Program-made: the position numbers and the translations under genes
DNA from: Gammaproteobacteria bacterium
GTDB taxonomy: Bacteria; Pseudomonadota; Gammaproteobacteria; JAAEPA01
DNA: 43,957 nt
Assembly: GCA_024222475.1 (NCBI GenBank)
Contig: JAAEPA010000958.1
Coordinates: 1 to 43,957, forward strand
Reading direction: 5' to 3'
The notes under the pieces: generated by a model
Told to the model about the DNA's origin: nothing
Database searches by the model: none
The model's input: only the letters and a program-made list of their open reading frames with translations
Part shown: positions 27,243 to 35,057 of the stretch, in pieces
Numbering within the stretch: position 1 is the stretch's first letter
Layout of the letters: every line of letters starts with the position of its first letter

Positions 27243-27419
27243 CATTTACCATTACTTACATGATTCACCTTGCGCTACGGTGAATTCAACAACCCCTTGA
27301 GCACGGAAAAGTCTTCCAGTATGCGTATAAATCCATGATTACAAGTGTGATCGATTTTTAGAAAAACTCAAGATTTATTATTAATTCCGACACTTATCAC
27401 CAACTTCTATAGCATTACA
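27243..27419. other. Intergenic region between tsaE and the amidase gene
   Basis: This AT-rich spacer (the full gap is 27172-27419) holds one small hairpin, arms TTCACC and GGTGAA with a 9-nt loop near 27265-27285, and no T-run. It must carry the amidase promoter; no clear -35/-10 pair stands out on the minus strand. Confidence 0.3.
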
Positions 27420-27890
27420 TCAGCCAATATTCTCAAATTTAGATAATATCCGACGACCGGCTTCGCTCCGCCCCATCAGTTCCACCCGGCGCCCCTCACC
27501 CATGAATTGTATGCCGATGGTGATATCGGCATGAGGGAGAAAATCTTTAGTCCGATCAGGCCATTCCACCAAACAGATCGAGCGGCGCTGAAAGTAATCC
27601 TGTATACCCATGTATTCCAATTCCAATGGGTCCACCAATCTATAAAAATCAAAATGATACACATCATATCGTGAAAACTCGTAAGGCTCGACAAGGCTAT
27701 ATGTCGGACTCTTCACCGCCCCCTCATAACCGAGGGCATGAAGAAACCCACGTACCAGGGTCGTCTTCCCCGCACCTAGTCCACCTTCAAGTGAAATAAG
27801 CACCCCCAAATCGCAGACCAAGGCGAGCCGGCCACCAAGGGTCGCCATCACCTCACTGCTTGGCACGCTGCATATCACGGATTGACCCAA
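27420..27890 (-). CDS. tsaE: tRNA threonylcarbamoyladenosine synthesis ATPase TsaE
   Basis: This 156-residue P-loop ATPase of the TsaB-TsaD-TsaE complex makes t6A37 in tRNAs. Walker A is EGGLGAGKTTLVRGFL. The family motif SPTYSLVEPYE follows, with HFDFYRLVDPLELEYMGI and VEWPDRTKDFLP. The gene overlaps nnrD by 16 bp on the same strand. Confidence 0.95.
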   Translation of the reverse strand: MGQSVICSVPSSEVMATLGGRLALVCDLGVLISLEGGLGAGKTTLVRGFLHALGYEGAVKSPTYSLVEPYEFSRYDVYHFDFYRLVDPLELEYMGIQDYFQRRSICLVEWPDRTKDFLPHADITIGIQFMGEGRRVELMGRSEAGRRILSKFENIG

Positions 27891-29350
27891 TGGCGAAGAT
27901 GGGGAAACAGATCGCTGGCCAGCATTCCTCTTTCCCCCTGAGCGGCGGCTGAGTCACCTGCGGCACCATGTATCCACACCCCCAATTCGGACGCATCCAC
28001 AAAACTCAGTCCTTGAGCTAATAGACCCGCAATGACACCGGTCAGGACATCGCCCATCCCCCCTGACGCCATCCCCGGGTTACCCGTGCTGCAAACAGCA
28101 ACTCGCTTACTGCTAGCCACCAATGTCCCAGCGCCTTTAAGAACACAAACCCCGCCGTAGCGTTGCTGTAACGAGGCTGCCGCAGCGTATCTATCGCTCT
28201 GAATGGTCTCTGTATCACAGCGCAACAAACGTGCCGCCTCGCCAGGATGAGGAGTCAGAACCCAGCGATCCGATTCGCTGGGATCTGCCGCCAACAGATT
28301 CAAGGCATCGGCATCCACCACCTTGGAATGAGGATATTGGAGTACGGTTTCGAGCATATGGCGCGACCATTGCGTCTGCCCCAACCCCGGACCGATAGCA
28401 ATGACCGTAGCCCGCTCCAAGAGGGGCGCAAGCGCATCGGCCGATTCAACCCCATGGACCATTAGCTCAGGCACGGTCAGATTCAATGTCGAGGCATGGC
28501 ACTCCCGAGTTGCCACACTGACCAAACCCGCGCCCGTACGTGCGGCAGCCTCGGCCGCCATCCGCGCCGCGCCGGACATTCCTCGTTCGCCCCCGATCAC
28601 CAATACGTGCCCAAACCGTCCCTTGTTGCTATTTCGCCTACGCGGCCTTAACAAAACCTCACAGCCTTGTGGATCAACCCTTAGTGCGGCGGGCATTTGA
28701 GCTTCATAAGCAGCTGCCGGTACCTGCAAATCATCAAAATAAAGCTCACCGCAGAAGTCTAAGGCATCGGCGGTGAACTGCCCCTGCTTCAGACCGATGA
28801 AAGTCACGGTGCAATCGGCTCGAACCGCAGCGCCTAACACCCCTCCGGTATCGCTATGCAGCCCCGAAGGGATATCCACAGCCAGGCTCGGTATATCCTG
28901 AGCATTGATGGCCTCGATAATTTCTTTCCAGCGATCCCGCACCGCCCGCTCCAAGCCCGTTCCAAATAGGGCGTCGACAATCACATCGCAGTCCGGTAGA
29001 GACTGTCCCGAATACCCCTGCTCAGATCCACCAGCATCTAGATAAGCCCGCCGGGCGGTGAGGGCGTCACCGCGTATGCGTTGCGGATCTCCGAGCTGGA
29101 ACAGGTTGACACGCCATCCTGCCTGCAAGGCCAAGCGGGCGATGACATAGCCATCCCCACCGTTGTTACCAGGTCCGGCCACCACCAGTAGCGCGCGGGC
29201 CTGGGGCCAGCGTTGTTGCAAAACCTCGAAGGTCGCCCTACCGGCTCGCTGCATCAGTGTGTAACCGGGGATGGAAAGATCCTCAATCGCCGTACGGTCT
29301 AGTTCACGAACCTGATCTGCACGATAGAGATTAATTGGTAAATCAGTCAT
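27875..29350 (-). CDS. nnrD: Bifunctional NAD(P)H-hydrate epimerase/dehydratase
   Basis: This 491-residue repair enzyme restores damaged NAD(P)HX. The N-terminal YjeF_N epimerase (about 1-215) has GPGNNGGDGYVIARLA and VDALFGTGL. The C-terminal ADP-dependent dehydratase (about 225-490) has GGERGMSGAARMAAEAA, AIGPGLGQ, LTPHPGEAARLL and NPGMASGGMGDVLTGVIAG. Start ATG 29348-29350 gives MTDLPINLYRADQVRELD, matching relatives; the frame extends 49 codons further upstream without similarity. It is divergent from queG and overlaps tsaE. Confidence 0.95.
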   Translation of the reverse strand: MTDLPINLYRADQVRELDRTAIEDLSIPGYTLMQRAGRATFEVLQQRWPQARALLVVAGPGNNGGDGYVIARLALQAGWRVNLFQLGDPQRIRGDALTARRAYLDAGGSEQGYSGQSLPDCDVIVDALFGTGLERAVRDRWKEIIEAINAQDIPSLAVDIPSGLHSDTGGVLGAAVRADCTVTFIGLKQGQFTADALDFCGELYFDDLQVPAAAYEAQMPAALRVDPQGCEVLLRPRRRNSNKGRFGHVLVIGGERGMSGAARMAAEAAARTGAGLVSVATRECHASTLNLTVPELMVHGVESADALAPLLERATVIAIGPGLGQTQWSRHMLETVLQYPHSKVVDADALNLLAADPSESDRWVLTPHPGEAARLLRCDTETIQSDRYAAAASLQQRYGGVCVLKGAGTLVASSKRVAVCSTGNPGMASGGMGDVLTGVIAGLLAQGLSFVDASELGVWIHGAAGDSAAAQGERGMLASDLFPHLRHWVNP

Positions 29351-29447
29351 TTGAATATGAAACCTTGATATATTGTAAATTTTAGCAAACCATTCGAAAC
29401 ACGCCTTAATTATAGCCTTTGCGGTTGAGTTTTCTGGAGAGAGAGCA

Positions 29448-30539
29448 ATGTCGTCGATGAAAAAGACTAATTTCACTCCCCTTGCCAAAAGAATCAAGCA
29501 ATGGGGTCGTGAACTGGGTTTTCACAAGGTGGGAATTTCCGATACCGATCTGTCGAGAGACGAAATACATCTCAAACACTGGCTTGAACAAGGACGCCAT
29601 GGTGAGATGGGCTACATGTCCCGCCACGGTACCAAACGCAGCCGCCCTGCGGAACTTCTGCCCGGGACAATACGCATCATCTCCGTGAGAATGAATTACC
29701 TGCCGCCTGGCGGACGTGATCCAGATGAAGTTTTGCAATCCACTCAACAGGCCTATGTCTCTCGCTACGCGTTGGGGCGAGATTACCACAAGCTTATGCG
29801 CAAACGCTTACAGCGCTTGGCGGATAAGATACAGAAGATCAGCGGTCCCTTCGGCTATCGCGCCTTTGTCGATAGCGCCCCGGTATTGGAAAAGGCCATT
29901 GCGGCCAAGGCCGGGCTGGGATGGATAGGAAAACACACCAGCCTGCTGAGTAAACAGGCGGGTTCATGGTTCTTCCTGGGTGAACTCTATACCGACCTGC
30001 CTTTGCCTATAGATGTCCCGGTAAGCGAACACTGCGGAGATTGCCGAAACTGTATCGAGGTCTGCCCCACTCAGGCCATCACCGCCCCCTATCAACTCGA
30101 TGCCAGGCGCTGCATCTCCTATCTCACCATCGAGCTACGCACCGCCATTCCTTTGGAGTTTCGCTCACTCATCGGCAATCGCATCTTTGGTTGCGACGAC
30201 TGTCAACTGGTATGCCCCTGGAACCGCTTTGCCAAAGTGGCTGAGCTGGATGACTTCAAGATCCGTCACGGATTGGATGCGGCCTTGTTGGTCGATCATT
30301 TCCAATGGCGTCGGGAAGAATTTCTCAGCAACACGGAAGGTTCCGCCATCCGCCGTATCGGCTACCACGGTTGGTTGAGAAACATTGCCGTAGCTTTAGG
30401 AAATGCACCGAGCTCCGAGGAGGTACTCACGGCACTTAAACAAAGGAAAAATTACCCCTCAGAACTGGTGCGAGATCACGTACATTGGGCATTGGCACAA
30501 CACCGTGCAGCCAAACACCATTCTCGGACAGCCTCCTAG
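29448..30539 (+). CDS. queG: Epoxyqueuosine reductase QueG
   Basis: This 363-residue cobalamin and iron-sulfur enzyme performs the last step of queuosine synthesis in tRNA. Two ferredoxin-like clusters are visible: CGDCRNCIEVCPTQAI and GCDDCQLVCPWNRFA. Also present are FVDSAPVLEKAIAAKAGLGW and GKHTSLLSKQAGSWFFLGEL. The start MSSMKKTNF is reasonable, with GAGAGAGC upstream. It is divergent from nnrD and convergent with panD, only 6 bp between stops. Confidence 0.96.
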   Translation: MSSMKKTNFTPLAKRIKQWGRELGFHKVGISDTDLSRDEIHLKHWLEQGRHGEMGYMSRHGTKRSRPAELLPGTIRIISVRMNYLPPGGRDPDEVLQSTQQAYVSRYALGRDYHKLMRKRLQRLADKIQKISGPFGYRAFVDSAPVLEKAIAAKAGLGWIGKHTSLLSKQAGSWFFLGELYTDLPLPIDVPVSEHCGDCRNCIEVCPTQAITAPYQLDARRCISYLTIELRTAIPLEFRSLIGNRIFGCDDCQLVCPWNRFAKVAELDDFKIRHGLDAALLVDHFQWRREEFLSNTEGSAIRRIGYHGWLRNIAVALGNAPSSEEVLTALKQRKNYPSELVRDHVHWALAQHRAAKHHSRTAS

Positions 30540-30545
30540 ATTCTC

Positions 30546-30926
30546 TCAAGCAACCTGGATAGGAATTGAATTCCGAGTGCGAAGGATTTTGTTCGAGGCA
30601 TCGAGATAGACAAGCTTTGGCTTGAATTTTACCGCTCTTTGCTGCTCTAACTGTCCGTATGCACAAATAATTATTCGATCATCCGGGCTGGCCAGGTGGG
30701 CCGCAGCCCCATTGACTGAAATGATACCGCTGCCGTTCTCGGCACGAATAGTATAGGTGGTAAATCGCTCCCCATTAGCAAGATTATAGATATGTATCTG
30801 TTCGTACTCGTGGATACCCGTAGTATCCAGCAAGTTTCCATCGATGGCACACGAGCCCTCGTACTCAAGTTCCGCGTGGGTCACCCTGGCCTGATGGAGT
30901 TTGGCTTTCAATAATGTTAGCAACAC
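30546..30926 (-). CDS. panD: Aspartate 1-decarboxylase PanD (GTG start)
   Basis: This pyruvoyl enzyme makes beta-alanine for pantothenate. Choosing GTG at 30924-30926 gives [20 protein letters not shown] and exactly 126 residues. It places the self-cleavage site at Gly24-Ser25 in YEGSCAIDG, as in E. coli. An upstream ATG (31025) would add 33 residues with no family similarity. Other conserved parts are [28 protein letters not shown] and [10 protein letters not shown]. It sits last after panC, separated by 208 AT-rich bp that may hold its own promoter. Confidence 0.92.
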   Translation of the reverse strand: MLLTLLKAKLHQARVTHAELEYEGSCAIDGNLLDTTGIHEYEQIHIYNLANGERFTTYTIRAENGSGIISVNGAAAHLASPDDRIIICAYGQLEQQRAVKFKPKLVYLDASNKILRTRNSIPIQVA

Positions 30927-31134
30927 GACAGGGGCTCTCAGCTCCTTGGTATTAGAATTATGTGATACAGCTATTATAATTTGTAATATTAGTATAATAA
31001 ATTTTATCTTATTGCAACTCCACAATCCGTAATCGCAATAATAATCTCTGCAAAATAAACCATTTATATCATTGCGATCTCCCTCAAAACAGTACCAAAG
31101 GGAGGGATTTCAATCGAGCCGGGATTATGCCCTT
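30927..31134. other. AT-rich leader between panC and panD
   Basis: These 208 bp are long for an operon spacer. On the minus strand TTGCAA (31012-31017) and TATACT (30991-30996) could form a promoter, though the 15-bp spacing is short. ATCGCAAT and ATTGCGAT form an 8-bp inverted repeat about 33 bp apart near 31033-31080. I see no known riboswitch. Confidence 0.35.
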
Positions 31135-31995
31135 TTAACGATCATCCTTCAAATGTAAAAGAACATTGTCAATCAATCTTGCCTTACCTAGCCAGGCGGC
31201 GGCAAGGATCACCAAGGCCTTGTCTTGCGAGCCTGCATCACTCAGATCCCCTTGCCTTAGAATTCTTAAGTAATCTGGAGTATACCCATGAGATATAAGA
31301 TCTTTTTTTGATTCCTCCAAAATCTTTGAGTACTCCCGAGCACCCCCTTTAATGGCGATTTTCAGCCCCTTCAGAACCAGGTAAAGAAGCGGTGCCCGAC
31401 GACGTTCATCGGTACTGAGATAACTGTTACGAGAGCTCATCGCCAAGCCATCGGATTCTCTTACTGTCGCCACGGCTACGACCTCAACCGGAATATTCAG
31501 ATCCGCCACTAACCGTCTGATGAGCAACAATTGCTGGTAATCTTTTTTCCCAAAGACAGCGACATCCGGTTGAACCATATTGAAAAGTTTAGTCACTATA
31601 GTGGTCACCCCACGGAAATGACCCGCCCGACTGGCGCCACAAAGAATCCGTGACAGTCCCGGGACATCGACTTGGGTAGCAGTTTCCATACCCAGTGGAT
31701 AGACCTCGGAGGAGCTCGGGACAAACACCAAATCAGCACCCATTCCCTCAAGTTTTTGCCTATCCTCCTCCAGGGTACGAGGGTAGCCCTTTAAATCATT
31801 CTCACGATCAAACTGCATAGGATTGACAAAAATACTCACCACTACCCGTGACGCCTCAGCCTTTGCTGTTTCCACCAATTGAAGATGACCACGGTGAAGA
31901 TTGCCCATCGTCGGCACCAAGGCGATGCGCTCTCCTTCGGCACGCCATTGTCCCAGCACTTTTCTGAGTTCAGGAATATTAGAGACAGTCAACAT
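31135..31995 (-). CDS. panC: Pantothenate synthetase PanC
   Basis: This 286-residue ligase joins pantoate and beta-alanine with ATP. It has PTMGNLHRGHLQLV (HIGH-like motif), IFVNPMQFDRENDLKGYPRT, the GASRAGHFRGVTTIVTKLFN loop, VFGKKDYQQL and MSSRNSYLS (KMSKS-like). It is 32 bp downstream of panB in the same operon. Confidence 0.96.
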   Translation of the reverse strand: MLTVSNIPELRKVLGQWRAEGERIALVPTMGNLHRGHLQLVETAKAEASRVVVSIFVNPMQFDRENDLKGYPRTLEEDRQKLEGMGADLVFVPSSSEVYPLGMETATQVDVPGLSRILCGASRAGHFRGVTTIVTKLFNMVQPDVAVFGKKDYQQLLLIRRLVADLNIPVEVVAVATVRESDGLAMSSRNSYLSTDERRRAPLLYLVLKGLKIAIKGGAREYSKILEESKKDLISHGYTPDYLRILRQGDLSDAGSQDKALVILAAAWLGKARLIDNVLLHLKDDR

Positions 31996-32027
31996 GACTA
32001 TAAAGAATTGAGATCGAAACCAAAACG

Positions 32028-32840
32028 CTAAAAGGCATGTTCAGGAGCAGGAAAACGATGATTTTTTACAGCATCGACATAGGCGCGGACGGCTTCCTGT
32101 ATCGTCTTTCCCCCCTCGATAAAATTATGCGCGAAACGGGGGACCTTGCCAATCGTGATACCCAGCAAATCCTGCAATACCAGGATCTGACCGTCGCAAT
32201 CCAGACCCGCACCTATACCGATGACGGGCACATCCACATTCGCGGTAATCTCAGCCGCCAATAAACTAGGCACACATTCGAGCAACAGCATCGCCGCGCC
32301 CGCCTCCTGTAAGCTCGAGGCATCCTCCAACATCAGCGCAGCACTGCGTTCATCCTTGCCTTGAACCTTGTAACCGCCCAATTTATAGATCGACTGCGGT
32401 CGTAGGCCCAGATGCGCACAAACCGGTACGCCTTGATCGTTGAGACGCCCCACCGTTTCGATCTGGGTGGTGCTGCTTTCGAGCTTGACCATATGCACCC
32501 CACCTTGCTGCATTAATCTCGCCGCATTCATCAGCGCCTGCTCGGGACTGCAATAACTCATAAACGGCATATCACCGACCACCAAGGCCCGCCGGCTTCC
32601 TCGAACCACGCACCGACTATGGTAAACCACATCATCCATGGTCACTGGCACGGTGGTCTCAAGGCCTTTGATCACCATACCAAGCGAGTCGCCCACCAGG
32701 ATTAACTCCACTCCCGCATCCTCCACCACTGCGGCAAAACTGGCATCATATGCCGTGAGACATGCTATTTTTTTCTTTTCCTCCTTCATTTTCTTGAAGG
32801 TAGAAATGGTGATGCGTTTGGATTCAAGCGGTACGCTCAT
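32028..32840 (-). CDS. panB: 3-methyl-2-oxobutanoate hydroxymethyltransferase PanB
   Basis: This 270-residue TIM-barrel enzyme makes ketopantoate from ketoisovalerate and methylene-THF. It has CLTAYDASFA, ILVGDSLGMV (metal-binding Asp), VVGDMPFMSY, HLGLRPQSI, the catalytic Glu in LLECVPS, IGIGAG and VLQDLLGI. First of the panBCD run. folK, normally between pcnB and panB, is absent. Confidence 0.96.
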   Translation of the reverse strand: MSVPLESKRITISTFKKMKEEKKKIACLTAYDASFAAVVEDAGVELILVGDSLGMVIKGLETTVPVTMDDVVYHSRCVVRGSRRALVVGDMPFMSYCSPEQALMNAARLMQQGGVHMVKLESSTTQIETVGRLNDQGVPVCAHLGLRPQSIYKLGGYKVQGKDERSAALMLEDASSLQEAGAAMLLLECVPSLLAAEITANVDVPVIGIGAGLDCDGQILVLQDLLGITIGKVPRFAHNFIEGGKTIQEAVRAYVDAVKNHRFPAPEHAF

Positions 32841-33065
32841 CGCTGTTCTCAGTTTTTTGTAATTTAGACCCGGTAAGCGGTGTGGGGGAAACGCCGATTA
32901 GAGGCTATACCCATGATGGATGGGATTTCGGGTGTGCAAAGTGCATTGGATCTGTCGCAGAGTCTGGCAGAACACGTAAGGCATAGTTTTTCTATGGTTC
33001 TGGTATTCTAACACGGCAAAGGCGGCGTGCTATGGGCCCTGGAAACTCTCTCGTCACTGGTAAAA
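32841..33065. other. Spacer between pcnB and panB where folK is expected
   Basis: These 225 bp contain no open frame resembling folK on either strand. They hold repeat copy B (33014-33056) and a small hairpin, CATAG-TTTTT-CTATG, near 32984-32998. The rest shows nothing I can assign. Confidence 0.4.
33014..33056 (-). repeat. 43-bp dispersed repeat, copy B
   Basis: This copy matches the one at 3709-3751 at 34 of 43 positions. On the minus strand it reads TGACGAGAGAGTTTCCAGGG to CTTTGCCG and begins about 10 bp after the pcnB stop codon. See copy A for interpretation. Confidence 0.45.
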
Positions 33066-34391
33066 TCACCGGTCCCCGATATTGGTACCAGCACCGGTAG
33101 ATCTTCTCCGATACCGCCGTGCCCCAGAACCTCCAGTGGTCTTGCTCATTACCGTTGCGGTTTTGACAGTCGACGCCTGATATTCCGTCCACCAACGGCA
33201 ATCATCCTGCAAATCCTCTCCTGCCTCAGCACGCAGACATAAAAAATCATAGGCTGCCCGAAAGCGCGGGTGAGTTACGAATCTCTGAGGCCGTTTACCC
33301 GACTTGAATCTGAACCTGGATTGCAGAAACCATATCTCACGCATGGTCACATTAAAGCGTTTCGGAATAGAGGTATGCCTGAGCTGATCCGCGATCACGT
33401 CCCGGCCCGCATTCTGCAGAGCCTCCGTCTCCCCCTTGTCCCCACGCAAATAATATTTCATGCGATGGCGCACCGGCTCCCATAACAACACCGCATAAAG
33501 AAATGCCGGAGTAACGTGCTTGCCGCTATTGATGCGATCATCAGTATTGCGCAGAGCGTGTGATACGAAGGTGATCGGAAATCCCTGCTCCTCTTTAGCC
33601 AAAGCCGTCTCGGTCGCCGGAAAAAGTCGACTGAACAAGCCATAGTGGCGTAATAGGGCAAATGTTTCTACTGCGGATCCACCATGAAACAACTTCGAGA
33701 CCTCGTCGTACAAACGCGCCGCAGGTACTGACTTGACGAGATCCACCAGCTCGAACATAGCGGCCTGCGTATCGGCTTCGATACGAAATCCAAGCTTGGC
33801 GGCAAACCTTACCGCTCGCAACATACGTACGGGGTCTTCCCTAAATCGAGTCAATGGATCACCGATGATTCGCAGTACCCCGCGGCGCAGATCATCCATG
33901 GCGTCGACATAGTCGACTACCGAAAAATCATTGATATCGTAATAGAGTGAATTGATTGTAAAATCACGCCGTAAGGCATCCTGCTCTATGGTGCCAAAGG
34001 CATTATCACGAATGATACGGCCATGCTCTCCCAGGGTTGGGCCCGCAGACCCGGAATCCGAGTTTGGTGAGGCGCGAAAAGTGGCAACCTCGATGATTTC
34101 TCGTCCAAACCGCACGTGGGCGAGTCGAAATCGCCGACCAATGAGACGACAATTACGAAACAGACTACGAACCTGCTCAGGGCGAGCATCGGTGACCACA
34201 TCGAAATCCTTGGGCTCACGCCCCAGCAGTAGATCGCGCACCCCACCGCCGACCAAATAGGCCTGAAAATCCGCGTCCTTGAGTCGATATAATACCTTGA
34301 GGGCAGGTTCACTAATATCGCCCCTGGAGATATGGTGATCGGGTCGCTTCAGTACGGCTGGCGTAGGGTTTTTGCTATCCAAAAGATTCAT
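33066..34391 (-). CDS. pcnB: Poly(A) polymerase I
   Basis: This 441-residue nucleotidyltransferase adds poly(A) to RNA 3' ends and promotes decay. It shows YLVGGGVRDLLLGREPKDFD with catalytic Asp pair DFD, then RRDFTINSLYYDIND and the RNA-binding head FREDPVRMLRAVRFAAKLGF. The C-terminal tail is Arg-rich (GARRYRRRSTGAG), as in E. coli PcnB, and distinguishes it from CCA-adding enzyme. The ATG start gives MNLLDSKNPTPAVLKRPDH, a usual PcnB beginning with the RPDHHISR motif. It heads the pan operon strand. Confidence 0.94.
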   Translation of the reverse strand: MNLLDSKNPTPAVLKRPDHHISRGDISEPALKVLYRLKDADFQAYLVGGGVRDLLLGREPKDFDVVTDARPEQVRSLFRNCRLIGRRFRLAHVRFGREIIEVATFRASPNSDSGSAGPTLGEHGRIIRDNAFGTIEQDALRRDFTINSLYYDINDFSVVDYVDAMDDLRRGVLRIIGDPLTRFREDPVRMLRAVRFAAKLGFRIEADTQAAMFELVDLVKSVPAARLYDEVSKLFHGGSAVETFALLRHYGLFSRLFPATETALAKEEQGFPITFVSHALRNTDDRINSGKHVTPAFLYAVLLWEPVRHRMKYYLRGDKGETEALQNAGRDVIADQLRHTSIPKRFNVTMREIWFLQSRFRFKSGKRPQRFVTHPRFRAAYDFLCLRAEAGEDLQDDCRWWTEYQASTVKTATVMSKTTGGSGARRYRRRSTGAGTNIGDR

Positions 34392-34467
34392 GCTTCCTAG
34401 GTACCGGTAATAAAATATTTTTTACGATGGGCCATAAACTCGAGGCCCCCACCGCTACGAGTATGAC

Positions 34468-34495
34468 TTGTTTATCCACAACAGACCGCTATAAT
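34468..34495 (+). promoter_or_regulatory. tRNA-Glu promoter
   Basis: TTGTTT at 34468-34473 and TATAAT at 34490-34495 are spaced by 16 bp and lie 33 bp before the mature tRNA. The spacer includes a perfect DnaA-box 9-mer TTATCCACA (34472-34480) that overlaps the -35. The promoter is well supported; the DnaA box may be chance. Confidence 0.7.
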
Positions 34496-34528
34496 ACCAC
34501 TCCTTCTCATCTTGATTGCAGAAATCGT

Positions 34529-34604
34529 GCTCCCATCGTCTAGTGGCCTAGGACTCCGGCCTCTCACGCCGGCAACAGGGGTTCGAGTCCCCTTGGGAGC
34601 GCCA
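34529..34604 (+). tRNA. tRNA-Glu (anticodon CTC)
   Basis: This is a full cloverleaf with encoded CCA. Acceptor arms are GCTCCCA and TGGGAGC with discriminator G34601 and CCA 34602-34604. The anticodon stem is CCGGC/GCCGG, with a 7-nt loop and anticodon CTC at 34563-34565. The T arm is CAGGGGTTCGAGTCCCCT. The body matches gammaproteobacterial tRNA-Glu closely except that the anticodon is CTC rather than TTC. It would read GAG only, so another Glu tRNA must exist elsewhere. Confidence 0.95.
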
Positions 34605-35057
34605 CTCATTAAGGCCGCCTATAAAAATAGTGCTTTTTTATGAGCGCAAGGAAGCGCCCACGCGCTAAACCGCAATGTACAAGTAGTGCGCGAGAGTTCG
34701 AGCACGGATCTGACGCCGCAATCGCGGAAAGGGTTACTTTACAAACTGGTACCTGGCCGAAAGGGCTAGCCCTTTCGGCCCATTTGCAGTGGTAAAGATA
34801 AACTCCGCACCCTGATCGGCCCGCTCAAAACCCCTCGAAAAAACGCCTTTCGTCGTCTATTCCTGCCCCCTATCCTCCTGAATCACCGCCCATCGCCTTT
34901 CTCTTAGCTATCGTCAACATAATGTGTAAGATAAACTTTGTAAATTTTCACCTTTACCGGAGAGAGAAATGCTCTGCCCGCTGAAATTTAGTCTAAGGCC
35001 AAAATAGCATCATCTATAATAGATTAACACTCACCCAGACCTCCAACGTTATTAACC
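34605..35057. other. Intergenic region after tRNA-Glu
   Basis: No gene is supported in these 453 bp. The main structure is the 26-bp palindrome at 34755-34780. The last part is AT-rich and must include the promoter of the following PAS-GGDEF-EAL gene; no strong ribosome site precedes its ATG. Confidence 0.4.
34755..34780. terminator. 26-bp perfect palindrome
   Basis: GGCCGAAAGGGCT followed by AGCCCTTTCGGCC is a perfect 13+13 bp dyad about 150 bp after the tRNA. It lacks a T-run, so it may be a weak or factor-dependent terminator, or a protein-binding site. Confidence 0.45.
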
